42,925 nt of DNA. Source: Flavobacteriaceae bacterium (GTDB lineage: Bacteria > Bacteroidota > Bacteroidia > Flavobacteriales > Flavobacteriaceae). Of this stretch, positions 6,919 through 14,796 are shown one piece after another. Below the pieces are notes generated by a model. The model searched no databases and was not told the origin of the DNA. It saw only the letters and a list, made by a program, of their open reading frames with translations. Every line of letters starts with the position of its first letter. Positions within the stretch are counted from its first letter, which is position 1. Where the stretch lies: contig JABDNT010000074.1 of NCBI GenBank assembly GCA_013043685.1, forward strand, positions 1-42,925. Reading direction: 5' to 3'. The position numbers were made by a program, and so were the translations under genes.

Positions 6919-8100
6919 CTAACTAATGGAATTGAGGTAATCTGTAGGGGAAGTATTTGTTAATTTTTTAAACACCCTGTTGAAGGTTGCTTTACTGTTG
7001 AAGCCGCATTCATAAGCAATTCCCAACAAGGACAACTTCTTTTGCTTCCCTTTGGATAAGAGATCCTTAACTGCTTCGATGCGATATTCATTCACGAAAT
7101 CGTTAAAATTCTTTTGAAATCCCGAATTAATGAGCTGAGAAAGTTGTGCCCTGTTCATATTGATTAGTGTGGCGAGGTCATTTAGATTGAGTTCAGGGTC
7201 TAAATACGGCTTTTCAGTTTCCATGAAGTTCTTCAGCTTATTTAATTCTTCATTACTGACAGCGGGCTTGTCTTTAGCAACAGTACTTTGAGATGGCATT
7301 GCCACCACGTTAAAATTAAGATTCTTAAGTTTCTCCGTATCAGTAAAATATCCTTTCACTCCAATATAGATGGTGGCAATCGCCAGCAGCAGGTTTAACC
7401 ACCAACGCTGTGTATAATGCAATTCGGTTATGAGAGTGCCAATTACATCCTGAACAGCTTCATAAATGAACAATAATGAAAAGATCACTAAAAAGGTAAG
7501 TATCCAGTTTAATTCGTATTTAAAGGTATTGGAAAAGAAGAGTTTGATCTTTTTTCGGTAGTTAAGAAACATTTGAAATGTAAATGCCAGGTAAAGTAGC
7601 AGTGCTGCAAACTCGACAAACATTAAAATTGGCTGGATAATTGGTTCATCGAGATGAATCTTCAAATAGCCGTTCTGTGTATCATTAAATCCGGGCTGTA
7701 GTGAGTCGTATGTATAAATTGACAGCCTGTAAAGCACTAGTGCCATTGCGGGAATGAAATGCAGCCAATATATTTTCCTGAATTTGAAATCTGAGGTTGT
7801 ACTGGTCTTCACGTAAAAATATATCATGGGTGCCAGGGCCAGGGCCATTGGAATAAGCCAATAGTTGATCTTGGTGTTAGGAAAAGCATGGTACCAGCCC
7901 ATAAAACCAACGGTGTAACATATCTGTTCATAGCAAACAATTACCAGAATTAAGGCTAGAAACAGATCTGATACATTTCTTTTTCTAAAATATCGGAATA
8001 AGAGTAATCCTATAAGTACAAGGCCCTGCAGCACCAAAATAAGCAAAGGAGTACTCCATATGTTAAAGTCGGGAAAAGAAAGGAAATAATTCACTGACAC
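6919..8100 (-). CDS. Membrane-anchored AraC-family transcriptional regulator
   Basis: 393 residues in two parts. Residues ~1-245 are strongly hydrophobic with about seven predicted membrane spans (LLILVLQGLVLIGLLLF, LALILVIVCYEQICYTVGF, LIPMALALAPMIYFYV and more). The C-terminal ~100 residues are an AraC-type double helix-turn-helix: LNLNDLATLINMNRAQLSQLIN and GIAYECGFNSKATFNRVFKKLTNTSPTDYL. Seven-span AraC proteins of this layout are common in Bacteroidota and are thought to couple a membrane signal to transcription; ligands are mostly unknown. The doxX-DUF2807 pair immediately downstream is the natural candidate target. It is divergent from the rnf operon, so it could also affect that (weaker inference). 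Confidence 0.88.
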   Translation of the reverse strand: MSVNYFLSFPDFNIWSTPLLILVLQGLVLIGLLLFRYFRKRNVSDLFLALILVIVCYEQICYTVGFMGWYHAFPNTKINYWLIPMALALAPMIYFYVKTSTTSDFKFRKIYWLHFIPAMALVLYRLSIYTYDSLQPGFNDTQNGYLKIHLDEPIIQPILMFVEFAALLLYLAFTFQMFLNYRKKIKLFFSNTFKYELNWILTFLVIFSLLFIYEAVQDVIGTLITELHYTQRWWLNLLLAIATIYIGVKGYFTDTEKLKNLNFNVVAMPSQSTVAKDKPAVSNEELNKLKNFMETEKPYLDPELNLNDLATLINMNRAQLSQLINSGFQKNFNDFVNEYRIEAVKDLLSKGKQKKLSLLGIAYECGFNSKATFNRVFKKLTNTSPTDYLNSIS

Positions 8101-8282
8101 GGAATAAATGTAGCAAAAAAAGGGTTAGGAAAGGTAGATTATTTCCCGGTTATGCCCTGTGGATGCACTATATATAGAGACTTTGGTAATTTTTCGCCTT
8201 AAACTGACATAGCTCATATAATGTATAATATGCAAATAGTAATTTAGACCGTTAAATGTAACCAATTTAGCATAAAGGGTGT

Positions 8283-8714
8283 ATGGAATCCCTAGCTTCT
8301 AACAATAATACCTTCGTTCATTCTGGCACTGTTTCCAGGATATCCGGCAATTCCGTGTTTGTATCATTAGATCCAAATATACATTGCGATTCCTGCCGTG
8401 CCAAATCCGCTTGTGGTATTTCAGATTCTAAGTCGAAAGAAATTGAAATTACAGATCCGAGCGCTTCATTTACGATCAATGAGCACGTAGAAGTTGTTAT
8501 CAATAGAGCTTTAGGTTTAAAAGCTGTTTTCTGGGCTTATTTGTTCCCCTTTATATTATTAACGTGCGTATTAGTAATAGCATCGTCATTTCTCCCGGAA
8601 TGGCAGGCAGGATTATTAGCATTGGGAATATTGGTGCCATACTATGCGTTGTTACATTATACAAAGTCTTTTTTTAAGCGTAAATTCAAAATATCGGTTT
8701 TAAAGCTGGTTTAG
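8283..8714 (+). CDS. rseC: RseC/MucC-family protein, first gene of the rnf operon
   Basis: 143 residues. The N-terminal soluble part holds the cysteine cluster CDSCRAKSACG (C-x2-C-x5-C), typical of RseC/MucC. Two membrane segments follow (about 82-100 and 107-122), then a basic tail. In E. coli RseC helps reduce SoxR together with Rsx, the Rnf homologue, so an RseC gene leading an rnf operon makes functional sense. Here it may help assemble or tune the Rnf complex (inference). It is one base from rnfB. No clear TAnnTTTG promoter is visible in the 182 bases upstream. Confidence 0.87.
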   Translation: MESLASNNNTFVHSGTVSRISGNSVFVSLDPNIHCDSCRAKSACGISDSKSKEIEITDPSASFTINEHVEVVINRALGLKAVFWAYLFPFILLTCVLVIASSFLPEWQAGLLALGILVPYYALLHYTKSFFKRKFKISVLKLV

Positions 8715-8715
8715 C

Positions 8716-9627
8716 ATGATGTTATCGATCTTACATAGCACTATTCTTCTAGGTTCCATCGGAACAGTGGCTGCTGTTATATTATTTGTGGTATCCAAGA
8801 AATTCTATGTGTATGAGAATCCATTGATTGGAGAGGTAGAAGATATCCTTCCAGCTGCAAATTGCGGTGGCTGTGGATCTCCGGGATGTAAAGCTTTTGC
8901 GGAAAATCTCGTGAATTCGGATGATATATCGGAACTGTTCTGCCCAGTGGGTGGTAATGATGTAATGAAGCAGGTTTCCCAATTGCTGGGAAAAGAAGTT
9001 GCGGAGCAAGATCCAACGGTTGCGGTATTGCTTTGCCAGGGTGCTTGCGATGTCAGGCCAAAAACGACCATATATCAAGGGCCTCGTTCCTGTGCTATTT
9101 CATCTCTGGTGTACGGTGGGGAAACCGATTGTCAATACGGATGCCTGGGTGACGGCGACTGTGTGGATGTATGTGATTTCGATGCCATGTACATGAATGA
9201 AGAAACAGGATTGCCCGTAATTATCACCGATAAATGTACTTCTTGTGGTCTCTGTGTAAAAGCCTGTCCGAGGGACATCATAGAAATGCGGCCTAGAAAC
9301 AAGAGGGATCTCAAAATATTTGTTGGATGTCTGAACCAGGATAAAGGTGGTATAGCAAAAAAAGCCTGTGCCGTAGCTTGTATAGGATGTTCGAAATGTG
9401 AAGATATCTGTCCGAAGGATGCGGTTATCATGACCGATAATTTAGCTTACATAGACCCTGTAGCCTGTTCATTATGCAGAAAATGTGTGGAAGTATGTCC
9501 TACTCATTCCATCATTGAGACCAATTTTCCGCCAAAAAAAGTTAAGATTAAAAAGCCGGAAAAACCAAAAGCAGCTCCTATTGCAAAAACTGAGATAAAC
9601 CCTGAAAAACCCAGTACGGATGCTTAA
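8716..9627 (+). CDS. rnfB: Rnf complex iron-sulfur subunit RnfB
   Basis: 303 residues. One N-terminal membrane anchor (about 5-26) is followed by the Fe-S binding 4Fe-4S domain NCGGCGSPGC (Cys50, 53, 58), then four ferredoxin-like motifs: CQYGCLGDGDCVDVC, CTSCGLCVKACP, CIGCSKCEDICP and CSLCRKCVEVCP. The tail is Lys/Pro/Glu-rich. RnfB is taken to accept electrons from reduced ferredoxin and pass them into the membrane complex. The long form with four ferredoxin motifs is like clostridial RnfB and longer than the gammaproteobacterial type. Two ATGs stand in tandem (8716, 8719). The 3' end overlaps rnfC by 8 bases. Confidence 0.95.
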   Translation: MMLSILHSTILLGSIGTVAAVILFVVSKKFYVYENPLIGEVEDILPAANCGGCGSPGCKAFAENLVNSDDISELFCPVGGNDVMKQVSQLLGKEVAEQDPTVAVLLCQGACDVRPKTTIYQGPRSCAISSLVYGGETDCQYGCLGDGDCVDVCDFDAMYMNEETGLPVIITDKCTSCGLCVKACPRDIIEMRPRNKRDLKIFVGCLNQDKGGIAKKACAVACIGCSKCEDICPKDAVIMTDNLAYIDPVACSLCRKCVEVCPTHSIIETNFPPKKVKIKKPEKPKAAPIAKTEINPEKPSTDA

Positions 9628-10948
9628 AACATTTCCAAAAGGAGGTATTCATCCCGCTGAGAACAAGATAACGTCTTCGAAAGCAATTAGAAGAATGCCT
9701 GTACCTAAAGTTGTGTATGTCCCGATTGCACAACATATCGGGATTCCTTCCGAAATTGTGGTAGACAGGAAAGATAAGGTTGAAATTGGCCAAATAATTG
9801 CAAAATCCGGAGGATATGTATCTTCAAACATACACGCGCCTGTAGCCGGAACGGTAACCAAACTCGACATGATGGTCGATACCAGTGGATACAAGAAACA
9901 GTGTATTGTTATTAGAACAGACCAAAAAAACGAGTCGAATTTTGAAACCCCGGAATTCCCTTTAAAAAAGGAGATCACGATGGATCAGAAGGATATACTG
10001 CAGCATATCACGGATTCCGGAATCGTTGGTTTAGGCGGGGCAACTTTTCCTTCGCATGTGAAATTGGACCTTAAGAATGACAACCTCATAGATTGTCTAA
10101 TTATAAACGGAGTTGAGTGTGAACCTTATTTAACAGCAGACCACCGATTGATGCTTGAAAAGGCAGATGAGATCGTTGTAGGGATTCAAATTCTTATGCA
10201 TGCTTTACATATTCAAAGAGCGGTTATCGGAATTGAGAACAATAAAAGAGATGCCGTTGAAGTCTTAAAAAAAGCAGCTCAAGATGATGATAGAATAAAA
10301 GTCGCTGCCCTTCAGGTTAAATATCCTCAGGGAAGTGAAAAACAGCTTATCAAAGCCATCCTGAAACGGGAAGTACCCAAAGGCGGCTTACCAATGGACG
10401 TTGGTGTTATCGTGCACAATGTGGGAACCATCTTTGCCATATACCAGGCGGTTCAGCATGATCGGCCATTAATTGAACGCGTGGTCACAGTTACCGGTAA
10501 AAAAATTGAAAATCCTTCAAATTTTTGGGTGAAGATAGGAACACCCATCAAGGATTTGGTGGAAGAAGTTGGAGGAATTCCTGAAGGGACTCGCAAAATA
10601 GTGAATGGCGGACCTATGATGGGGAAGGCAATAAAGAATACAGATGTTCCCATTACCAAAGGAACTTCCGGGATTTTGGTTATTTCTGAAGAGGAAGCCA
10701 GCAGAAAAGAATCGAAAAATTGTATTCGATGCAGTAACTGTGTATTTGTTTGCCCTATGGGATTAGAACCCCATCTTTTAATGAATCTGTCCGAAAAAGG
10801 TTTCTATGAACGAGCTAAAGCCGAAGATATCATGACATGTATCGAGTGTGGCTCATGTAGCTATGTTTGTCCATCACACAGACCTTTATTAGACTATATC
10901 AGGTTTGGTAAAAACATTGTTAAAAAATTAGAAGCTGCTCAAAATTAA
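9620..10948 (+). CDS. rnfC: Rnf complex NADH-binding subunit RnfC
   Basis: 442 residues. The N-terminus FPKGGIHPAENK is the RnfC signature, followed by a barrel-sandwich domain (SGGYVSSNIHAPVAGTV). The NADH/FMN-binding fold resembling NuoF contains GLGGATFPSHVKL and INGVECEPYLTADHRLM. Two C-terminal [4Fe-4S] motifs are CIRCSNCVFVCP (from Cys368) and CIECGSCSYVCP (from Cys407). RnfC is the peripheral subunit that reacts with NAD+/NADH. It starts inside rnfB and ends one base before rnfD. Confidence 0.96.
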   Translation: MLKTFPKGGIHPAENKITSSKAIRRMPVPKVVYVPIAQHIGIPSEIVVDRKDKVEIGQIIAKSGGYVSSNIHAPVAGTVTKLDMMVDTSGYKKQCIVIRTDQKNESNFETPEFPLKKEITMDQKDILQHITDSGIVGLGGATFPSHVKLDLKNDNLIDCLIINGVECEPYLTADHRLMLEKADEIVVGIQILMHALHIQRAVIGIENNKRDAVEVLKKAAQDDDRIKVAALQVKYPQGSEKQLIKAILKREVPKGGLPMDVGVIVHNVGTIFAIYQAVQHDRPLIERVVTVTGKKIENPSNFWVKIGTPIKDLVEEVGGIPEGTRKIVNGGPMMGKAIKNTDVPITKGTSGILVISEEEASRKESKNCIRCSNCVFVCPMGLEPHLLMNLSEKGFYERAKAEDIMTCIECGSCSYVCPSHRPLLDYIRFGKNIVKKLEAAQN

Positions 10949-10949
10949 T

Positions 10950-11960
10950 ATGACGGACGAAAGAATCATCATATCCGCATCCCCTCATGTACATTCAGAC
11001 AGCACATCGAAAAAACTGATGTATGATGTTCTTATCGCGTTGATACCGGCATTTATAGTGACTTTGTATGTGTTTGGGATAAGTGCTTTGATAATGACTT
11101 CCGTTGCGGTGATCTCCTGTATTCTCTTCGAATACCTCATTCAGAAGTATTTATTAAAAACAGCTGTTACGGTGAGTGATGGTTCTGCCTTGATCACTGG
11201 AATTCTATTGGCGTTTAATTTACCGTCCTCACTTCCACTGTGGATGGTGATAACAGGAAGTTTTGTTGCTATTGGAATTGCCAAAATGTCCTTTGGTGGA
11301 TTAGGATATAATATCTTCAATCCTGCCCTGGTGGGTAGGGTATTTCTGTTCATTTCATTTCCGGCCCAAATGAGCTCTTGGCCGGTTCCTGTTGAAAATA
11401 ACATGACACTGGTAGATGCAATTTCGGGAGAAACTACTTTGGGGATCATCAAAGAAGGTTTAATGTATGGGGAAACTATGTCTACCCTTAGCATGCAAAT
11501 TCCTAGCATGACAGAGCTACTTCTTGGTTTTACCAGCGGATCTGCAGGTGAGATGTCTGCTTTGGCACTTATTCTAGGAGGTCTTTACTTGTTGATACGA
11601 AAAGTTATTACATGGCATATCCCCATAACTATACTTGTAACCATGGCTGTATTTACCGGAATTTTCTGGCTAGTAGATCCTGAACAATACGCAAATCCTT
11701 TAATACATATTCTTTCGGGAGGAGCAGTGTTGGGTGCTTTCTATATGGCAACCGATCTGGTGACCAGTCCTATGACAAAAAAAGGAATGATCATTTTTGC
11801 CGTAGGTATTGCTGTGATTACCGTCGTGATTAGATTATTTGGCGCTTATCCGGAAGGTATTTCGTTTGCGATATTAATAATGAATGCATTTGTACCGCTC
11901 ATTAACTCATACTTTAAACCAAGACGTTTTGGTAATAAAATCAAGGCAAAAATCGTGTAA
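10950..11960 (+). CDS. rnfD: Rnf complex membrane subunit RnfD
   Basis: 336 residues and about nine hydrophobic spans; related to NqrB. Conserved blocks include ASPHVHSDSTSKKLMYDVLIALIPA, SDGSALITGILLAFNLP, GGLGYNIFNPALVGR and the ATDLVTSPMT block. FMN is normally attached covalently to a Thr in the motif Dxx(s/t)gAT; here the site reads DAISGET (Asp156-Thr162), with Glu161 in place of the usual Ala. The threonine itself is kept. Sits between rnfC and rnfG with gaps of 1-2 bases. Confidence 0.94.
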   Translation: MTDERIIISASPHVHSDSTSKKLMYDVLIALIPAFIVTLYVFGISALIMTSVAVISCILFEYLIQKYLLKTAVTVSDGSALITGILLAFNLPSSLPLWMVITGSFVAIGIAKMSFGGLGYNIFNPALVGRVFLFISFPAQMSSWPVPVENNMTLVDAISGETTLGIIKEGLMYGETMSTLSMQIPSMTELLLGFTSGSAGEMSALALILGGLYLLIRKVITWHIPITILVTMAVFTGIFWLVDPEQYANPLIHILSGGAVLGAFYMATDLVTSPMTKKGMIIFAVGIAVITVVIRLFGAYPEGISFAILIMNAFVPLINSYFKPRRFGNKIKAKIV

Positions 11961-11962
11961 TT

Positions 11963-12550
11963 ATGGGTAAGAAGAAATCTACATTTATTAATATGACCGT
12001 TACACTTTTTGTGATCACTATCGTTGCTGGAGTGTCTCTTGGATTTATTAATGATATCACCAAAGGCCCTAAAGCACAAGCGAAATTAGAACGAAAAATA
12101 AATGCCTTAAAAAGCGTATTACCTGAATTTAACAACAATCCGGTTGAAAGTGTGAAACGTGTAAAATCAGACTTGGCGAAGGACAGCATTGAAATCTATA
12201 CTGCCTATATGGATAATAAACAAACAGGAACGGCAGTCGTAGGTTCATCTGAAAAAGGTTATGGCGGTCTTGTAAAAGTCATGGTTGGTTTTAATCCTGA
12301 TGGAAGCATAAAAAACATAACTGTTCTAGAACAAAAGGAAACTCCTGGTTTAGGAACCAAAATGAAAGACGAAAAGTTTATCAGGCAATTTAGGGGGAAA
12401 CATCCTTCTGTTTTCAATTTAAAGGTTAGAAAAGATCAGGGTGACGTAGATGCTTTAACGGGGGCAACTATCACAACTCGTGCTTTTACGGAAGCCACAC
12501 AAATGGCTTACGATGTTTTTGTTGAAAATCAAACCCAACCTAAAAACTAA
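11963..12550 (+). CDS. rnfG: Rnf complex flavoprotein subunit RnfG
   Basis: 195 residues: a short cytoplasmic Lys-rich start, one membrane span (about 9-29), then an extracytoplasmic FMN-binding domain. The flavinylation motif is intact, DALTGAT (163-169), so Thr169 is the expected FMN-phosphoester site. The block EQKETPGLGTKM is also typical of RnfG/NqrC. The flavin transferase ApbE is not encoded in the window and must lie elsewhere. Cotranscribed with rnfD and rnfE. Confidence 0.95.
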   Translation: MGKKKSTFINMTVTLFVITIVAGVSLGFINDITKGPKAQAKLERKINALKSVLPEFNNNPVESVKRVKSDLAKDSIEIYTAYMDNKQTGTAVVGSSEKGYGGLVKVMVGFNPDGSIKNITVLEQKETPGLGTKMKDEKFIRQFRGKHPSVFNLKVRKDQGDVDALTGATITTRAFTEATQMAYDVFVENQTQPKN

Positions 12551-12555
12551 GGGTT

Positions 12556-13161
12556 ATGGCAGAACAACTTAGTCAAAAACAAAATTTCTTAAAAGGTATT
12601 ATCAAGGATAATCCTGTTTTTGTAATGCTTTTAGGAATGTGTCCCACCCTGGGTGTAACCTCCACCGCTTATAATGGTTTGGGAATGGGAATTGCTACAA
12701 TGTTTGTTCTCTTAATGTCGAATATAGTGGTGTCACTGGTGAAGTCACAGATTCCGGGCAAAGTGAGAATTCCGGCCTTTATTATCGTTATTGCATCCTT
12801 TGTGACGATCGTTGAGATGGTATTAGAAGCATTCATTCCATTCTTGTACGAGCAGTTAGGGATATTCATACCGTTAATTGTTGTTAACTGTCTTATCCTG
12901 GGACGTGCCGAGGCCTTTGCTTCAAAAAACAATTTGATATCATCCATTGTGGATGCCTTAGGAATGGGAATTGGTTTCACCATAGCGTTGACCGTACTTG
13001 GAGCTTCCAGGGAAATACTGGGTAGTGGCAGCTTGTTCGATTTCAAAATGGTGCCGGAAGATGCAAGCACTCTGATACTCTTTATTTTACCTCCGGGAGC
13101 TTTTATAGCCTTGGCGTATCTCAGCGTTGTGTTCAACAAAGTATCAACCAAAATAAACTAG
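12556..13161 (+). CDS. rnfE: Rnf complex membrane subunit RnfE
   Basis: 201 residues, about six membrane spans. Family blocks: KGIIKDNPVFVMLLGMCPTLGVT, IVVNCLILGRAEAFA and DALGMGIGFTIALT. RnfE and RnfA are inverted-topology homologues, related to NqrD and NqrE. Each contributes a Cys-containing half-helix region that ligates the intramembrane [2Fe-2S] cluster: here Cys28 in GMCPT and Cys112 in NCL. Gaps of 5 and 3 bases to its neighbours. Confidence 0.95.
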   Translation: MAEQLSQKQNFLKGIIKDNPVFVMLLGMCPTLGVTSTAYNGLGMGIATMFVLLMSNIVVSLVKSQIPGKVRIPAFIIVIASFVTIVEMVLEAFIPFLYEQLGIFIPLIVVNCLILGRAEAFASKNNLISSIVDALGMGIGFTIALTVLGASREILGSGSLFDFKMVPEDASTLILFILPPGAFIALAYLSVVFNKVSTKIN

Positions 13162-13164
13162 AAC

Positions 13165-13740
13165 ATGGAATATGTGGTAATACTTATAGCAGCTGTATTT
13201 GTTAACAACATTGTACTTTCACAATTTCTGGGAATTTGTCCTTTTCTTGGAGTCTCCAGCAAGGTTTCAACCTCAGTGGGTATGTCCGGAGCAGTGTTGT
13301 TCGTAATGACCATTGCAACCCTGGTCACTTACTTATTATATCAGTTTGTCCTTGTTCCAACCGGACTGGATTATTTACGAACTATCACTTTTATCCTTGT
13401 AATTGCATCTTTGGTGCAAATGGTTGAGATCATACTTAAAAAAGTAAGTCCGGCTCTGTATCAGGCATTGGGAGTATTTTTACCATTAATAACAACTAAT
13501 TGCGCGGTCCTGGGTGTTGCAATCTTGGCATTAGGCCTCGAAAATGGCAGCCTCTTAAAAGCTGTTTTCTTCGCAATCGCCAATTCTATCGGCTTTGCGC
13601 TGGCCTTAATTTTATTTGCAAGTATTCGAGAACAATTGGAACTGGCAGACTTGCCTGAGGGCATGAAAGGAGTGCCTATAAATTTATTAGTCGCTGGATT
13701 ATTATCACTGGCATTTTTAGGATTCACAGGCCTGGTCTAA
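13165..13740 (+). CDS. rnfA: Rnf complex membrane subunit RnfA
   Basis: 191 residues, about six membrane spans. Blocks typical of RnfA: VNNIVLSQFLGICPFLGVS, VFLPLITTNCAVLGVAI and FFAIANSIGFALALILFA. The cysteines in GICPF and TNCAV are the partners of those in RnfE for the intramembrane [2Fe-2S] cluster. Last gene of rseC-rnfBCDGEA; it converges on korB with only 41 bases between and no clear terminator. Confidence 0.95.
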   Translation: MEYVVILIAAVFVNNIVLSQFLGICPFLGVSSKVSTSVGMSGAVLFVMTIATLVTYLLYQFVLVPTGLDYLRTITFILVIASLVQMVEIILKKVSPALYQALGVFLPLITTNCAVLGVAILALGLENGSLLKAVFFAIANSIGFALALILFASIREQLELADLPEGMKGVPINLLVAGLLSLAFLGFTGLV

Positions 13741-13781
13741 TTGGCTATTGGTAATTTTAAACCTGACTTAAATCTTTCTGT

Positions 13782-14795
13782 TTACGTTACCTCATAAACA
13801 TCGCCTGCGAAGAACAGGTCTTTGGTTTTTTTGAATTTGGAATTTAATTTTACTTCTTCTCGCTGTTTGTTTTCTCTTTCTTCAAAAGTAACATCCTCAA
13901 ACTTCCTGATTATACCTGTCACAAGCGGATACGTAGATCTCACAAGCATCTGATGTAAGGTAGGATCTGCTTCTCCTGCATCGTGCACCAGAATATCTTC
14001 TTCAGTAACACCGTTTTCACCAATAGTAACCACCTCCAGTTTAAGGCCATTCAGAACGAGTCCTTTATCCCTTTCCTTACCAAAGATCATCGGTTCACCG
14101 TGTTTAACGAACAACTGTCGGTCTTCCCGCACCTTGCGGTCTGTAAATTCTGAAAAGGCACCATCATTAAAAATTGGGCAATTTTGCAATACTTCAATTA
14201 ACGAAGTTCCACTGAACTTCTCACTTTGGACAAAGATTTCTGTCATTTCTTTTGGAGTATTCCCTCCAATTCGTGCAAAGAACCTCGCATGAGCTCCTAA
14301 TGCTAATTCACCCGGGGAAAAGGGTGGTTGTGTATTTCCATAGGGCGATGATTTTGTTTTCTGCCCTACCAGGGAAGTTGGAGAGAACTGCCCCTTTGTA
14401 AGTCCGTAGATCTCGTTATTGAAAAGGACTATATTAAGGTCAATATTCCTGCGAAGTACATGGATAAAGTGATTTCCTCCAATCGCCATCGAATCCCCAT
14501 CCCCTGTAATAACCCAAACACTAAGATCATTTTTAGCCAGTTTGACACCTGTAGCTATCGCAGGCGCACGACCATGGATACCATGCATCCCAAAGGTATC
14601 CATATAGTAAGGGAAACGCGAAGAACAGCCAATTCCCGAAATAAATACAACGTCTTCCTTATTCACTCCCATTTCGGGCAGTGCCTTCTGCATGGAGCGT
14701 AAAATAACATAGTCATCACAACCCGGACACCATCGTACTTCCTGATCGCTCTCAAAATCCTTATATGTATACTTTTTCTCAGCTGTAGTTTCCAT
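13782..14795 (-). CDS. korB: 2-oxoglutarate (2-oxoacid):ferredoxin oxidoreductase, beta subunit
   Basis: 337 residues. The thiamine-diphosphate subunit: TPP/Mg motif GDGDSMAIGGNHF followed by the NNEIYGLTKGQFSPTS block. Cysteines fit a single [4Fe-4S] cluster as in OGOR beta subunits: CPGC (Cys23, Cys26), GIGCSSR and NCPIFND. There is no separate ferredoxin domain, so electrons should go to an external carrier. Together with KorA it converts 2-oxoglutarate (or a branched 2-oxoacid) and CoA to the acyl-CoA and CO2 with reduction of ferredoxin. One base separates it from korA; the pair is cotranscribed leftwards towards the end of the rnf operon. Confidence 0.93.
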   Translation of the reverse strand: METTAEKKYTYKDFESDQEVRWCPGCDDYVILRSMQKALPEMGVNKEDVVFISGIGCSSRFPYYMDTFGMHGIHGRAPAIATGVKLAKNDLSVWVITGDGDSMAIGGNHFIHVLRRNIDLNIVLFNNEIYGLTKGQFSPTSLVGQKTKSSPYGNTQPPFSPGELALGAHARFFARIGGNTPKEMTEIFVQSEKFSGTSLIEVLQNCPIFNDGAFSEFTDRKVREDRQLFVKHGEPMIFGKERDKGLVLNGLKLEVVTIGENGVTEEDILVHDAGEADPTLHQMLVRSTYPLVTGIIRKFEDVTFEERENKQREEVKLNSKFKKTKDLFFAGDVYEVT

Positions 14796-14796
14796 A

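Noticed and set aside
12669-13151. 160-codon open frame antisense to rnfE
   Set aside because: Runs opposite a clear rnfE gene; composition follows the codons of the real gene and it has no recognisable domain.
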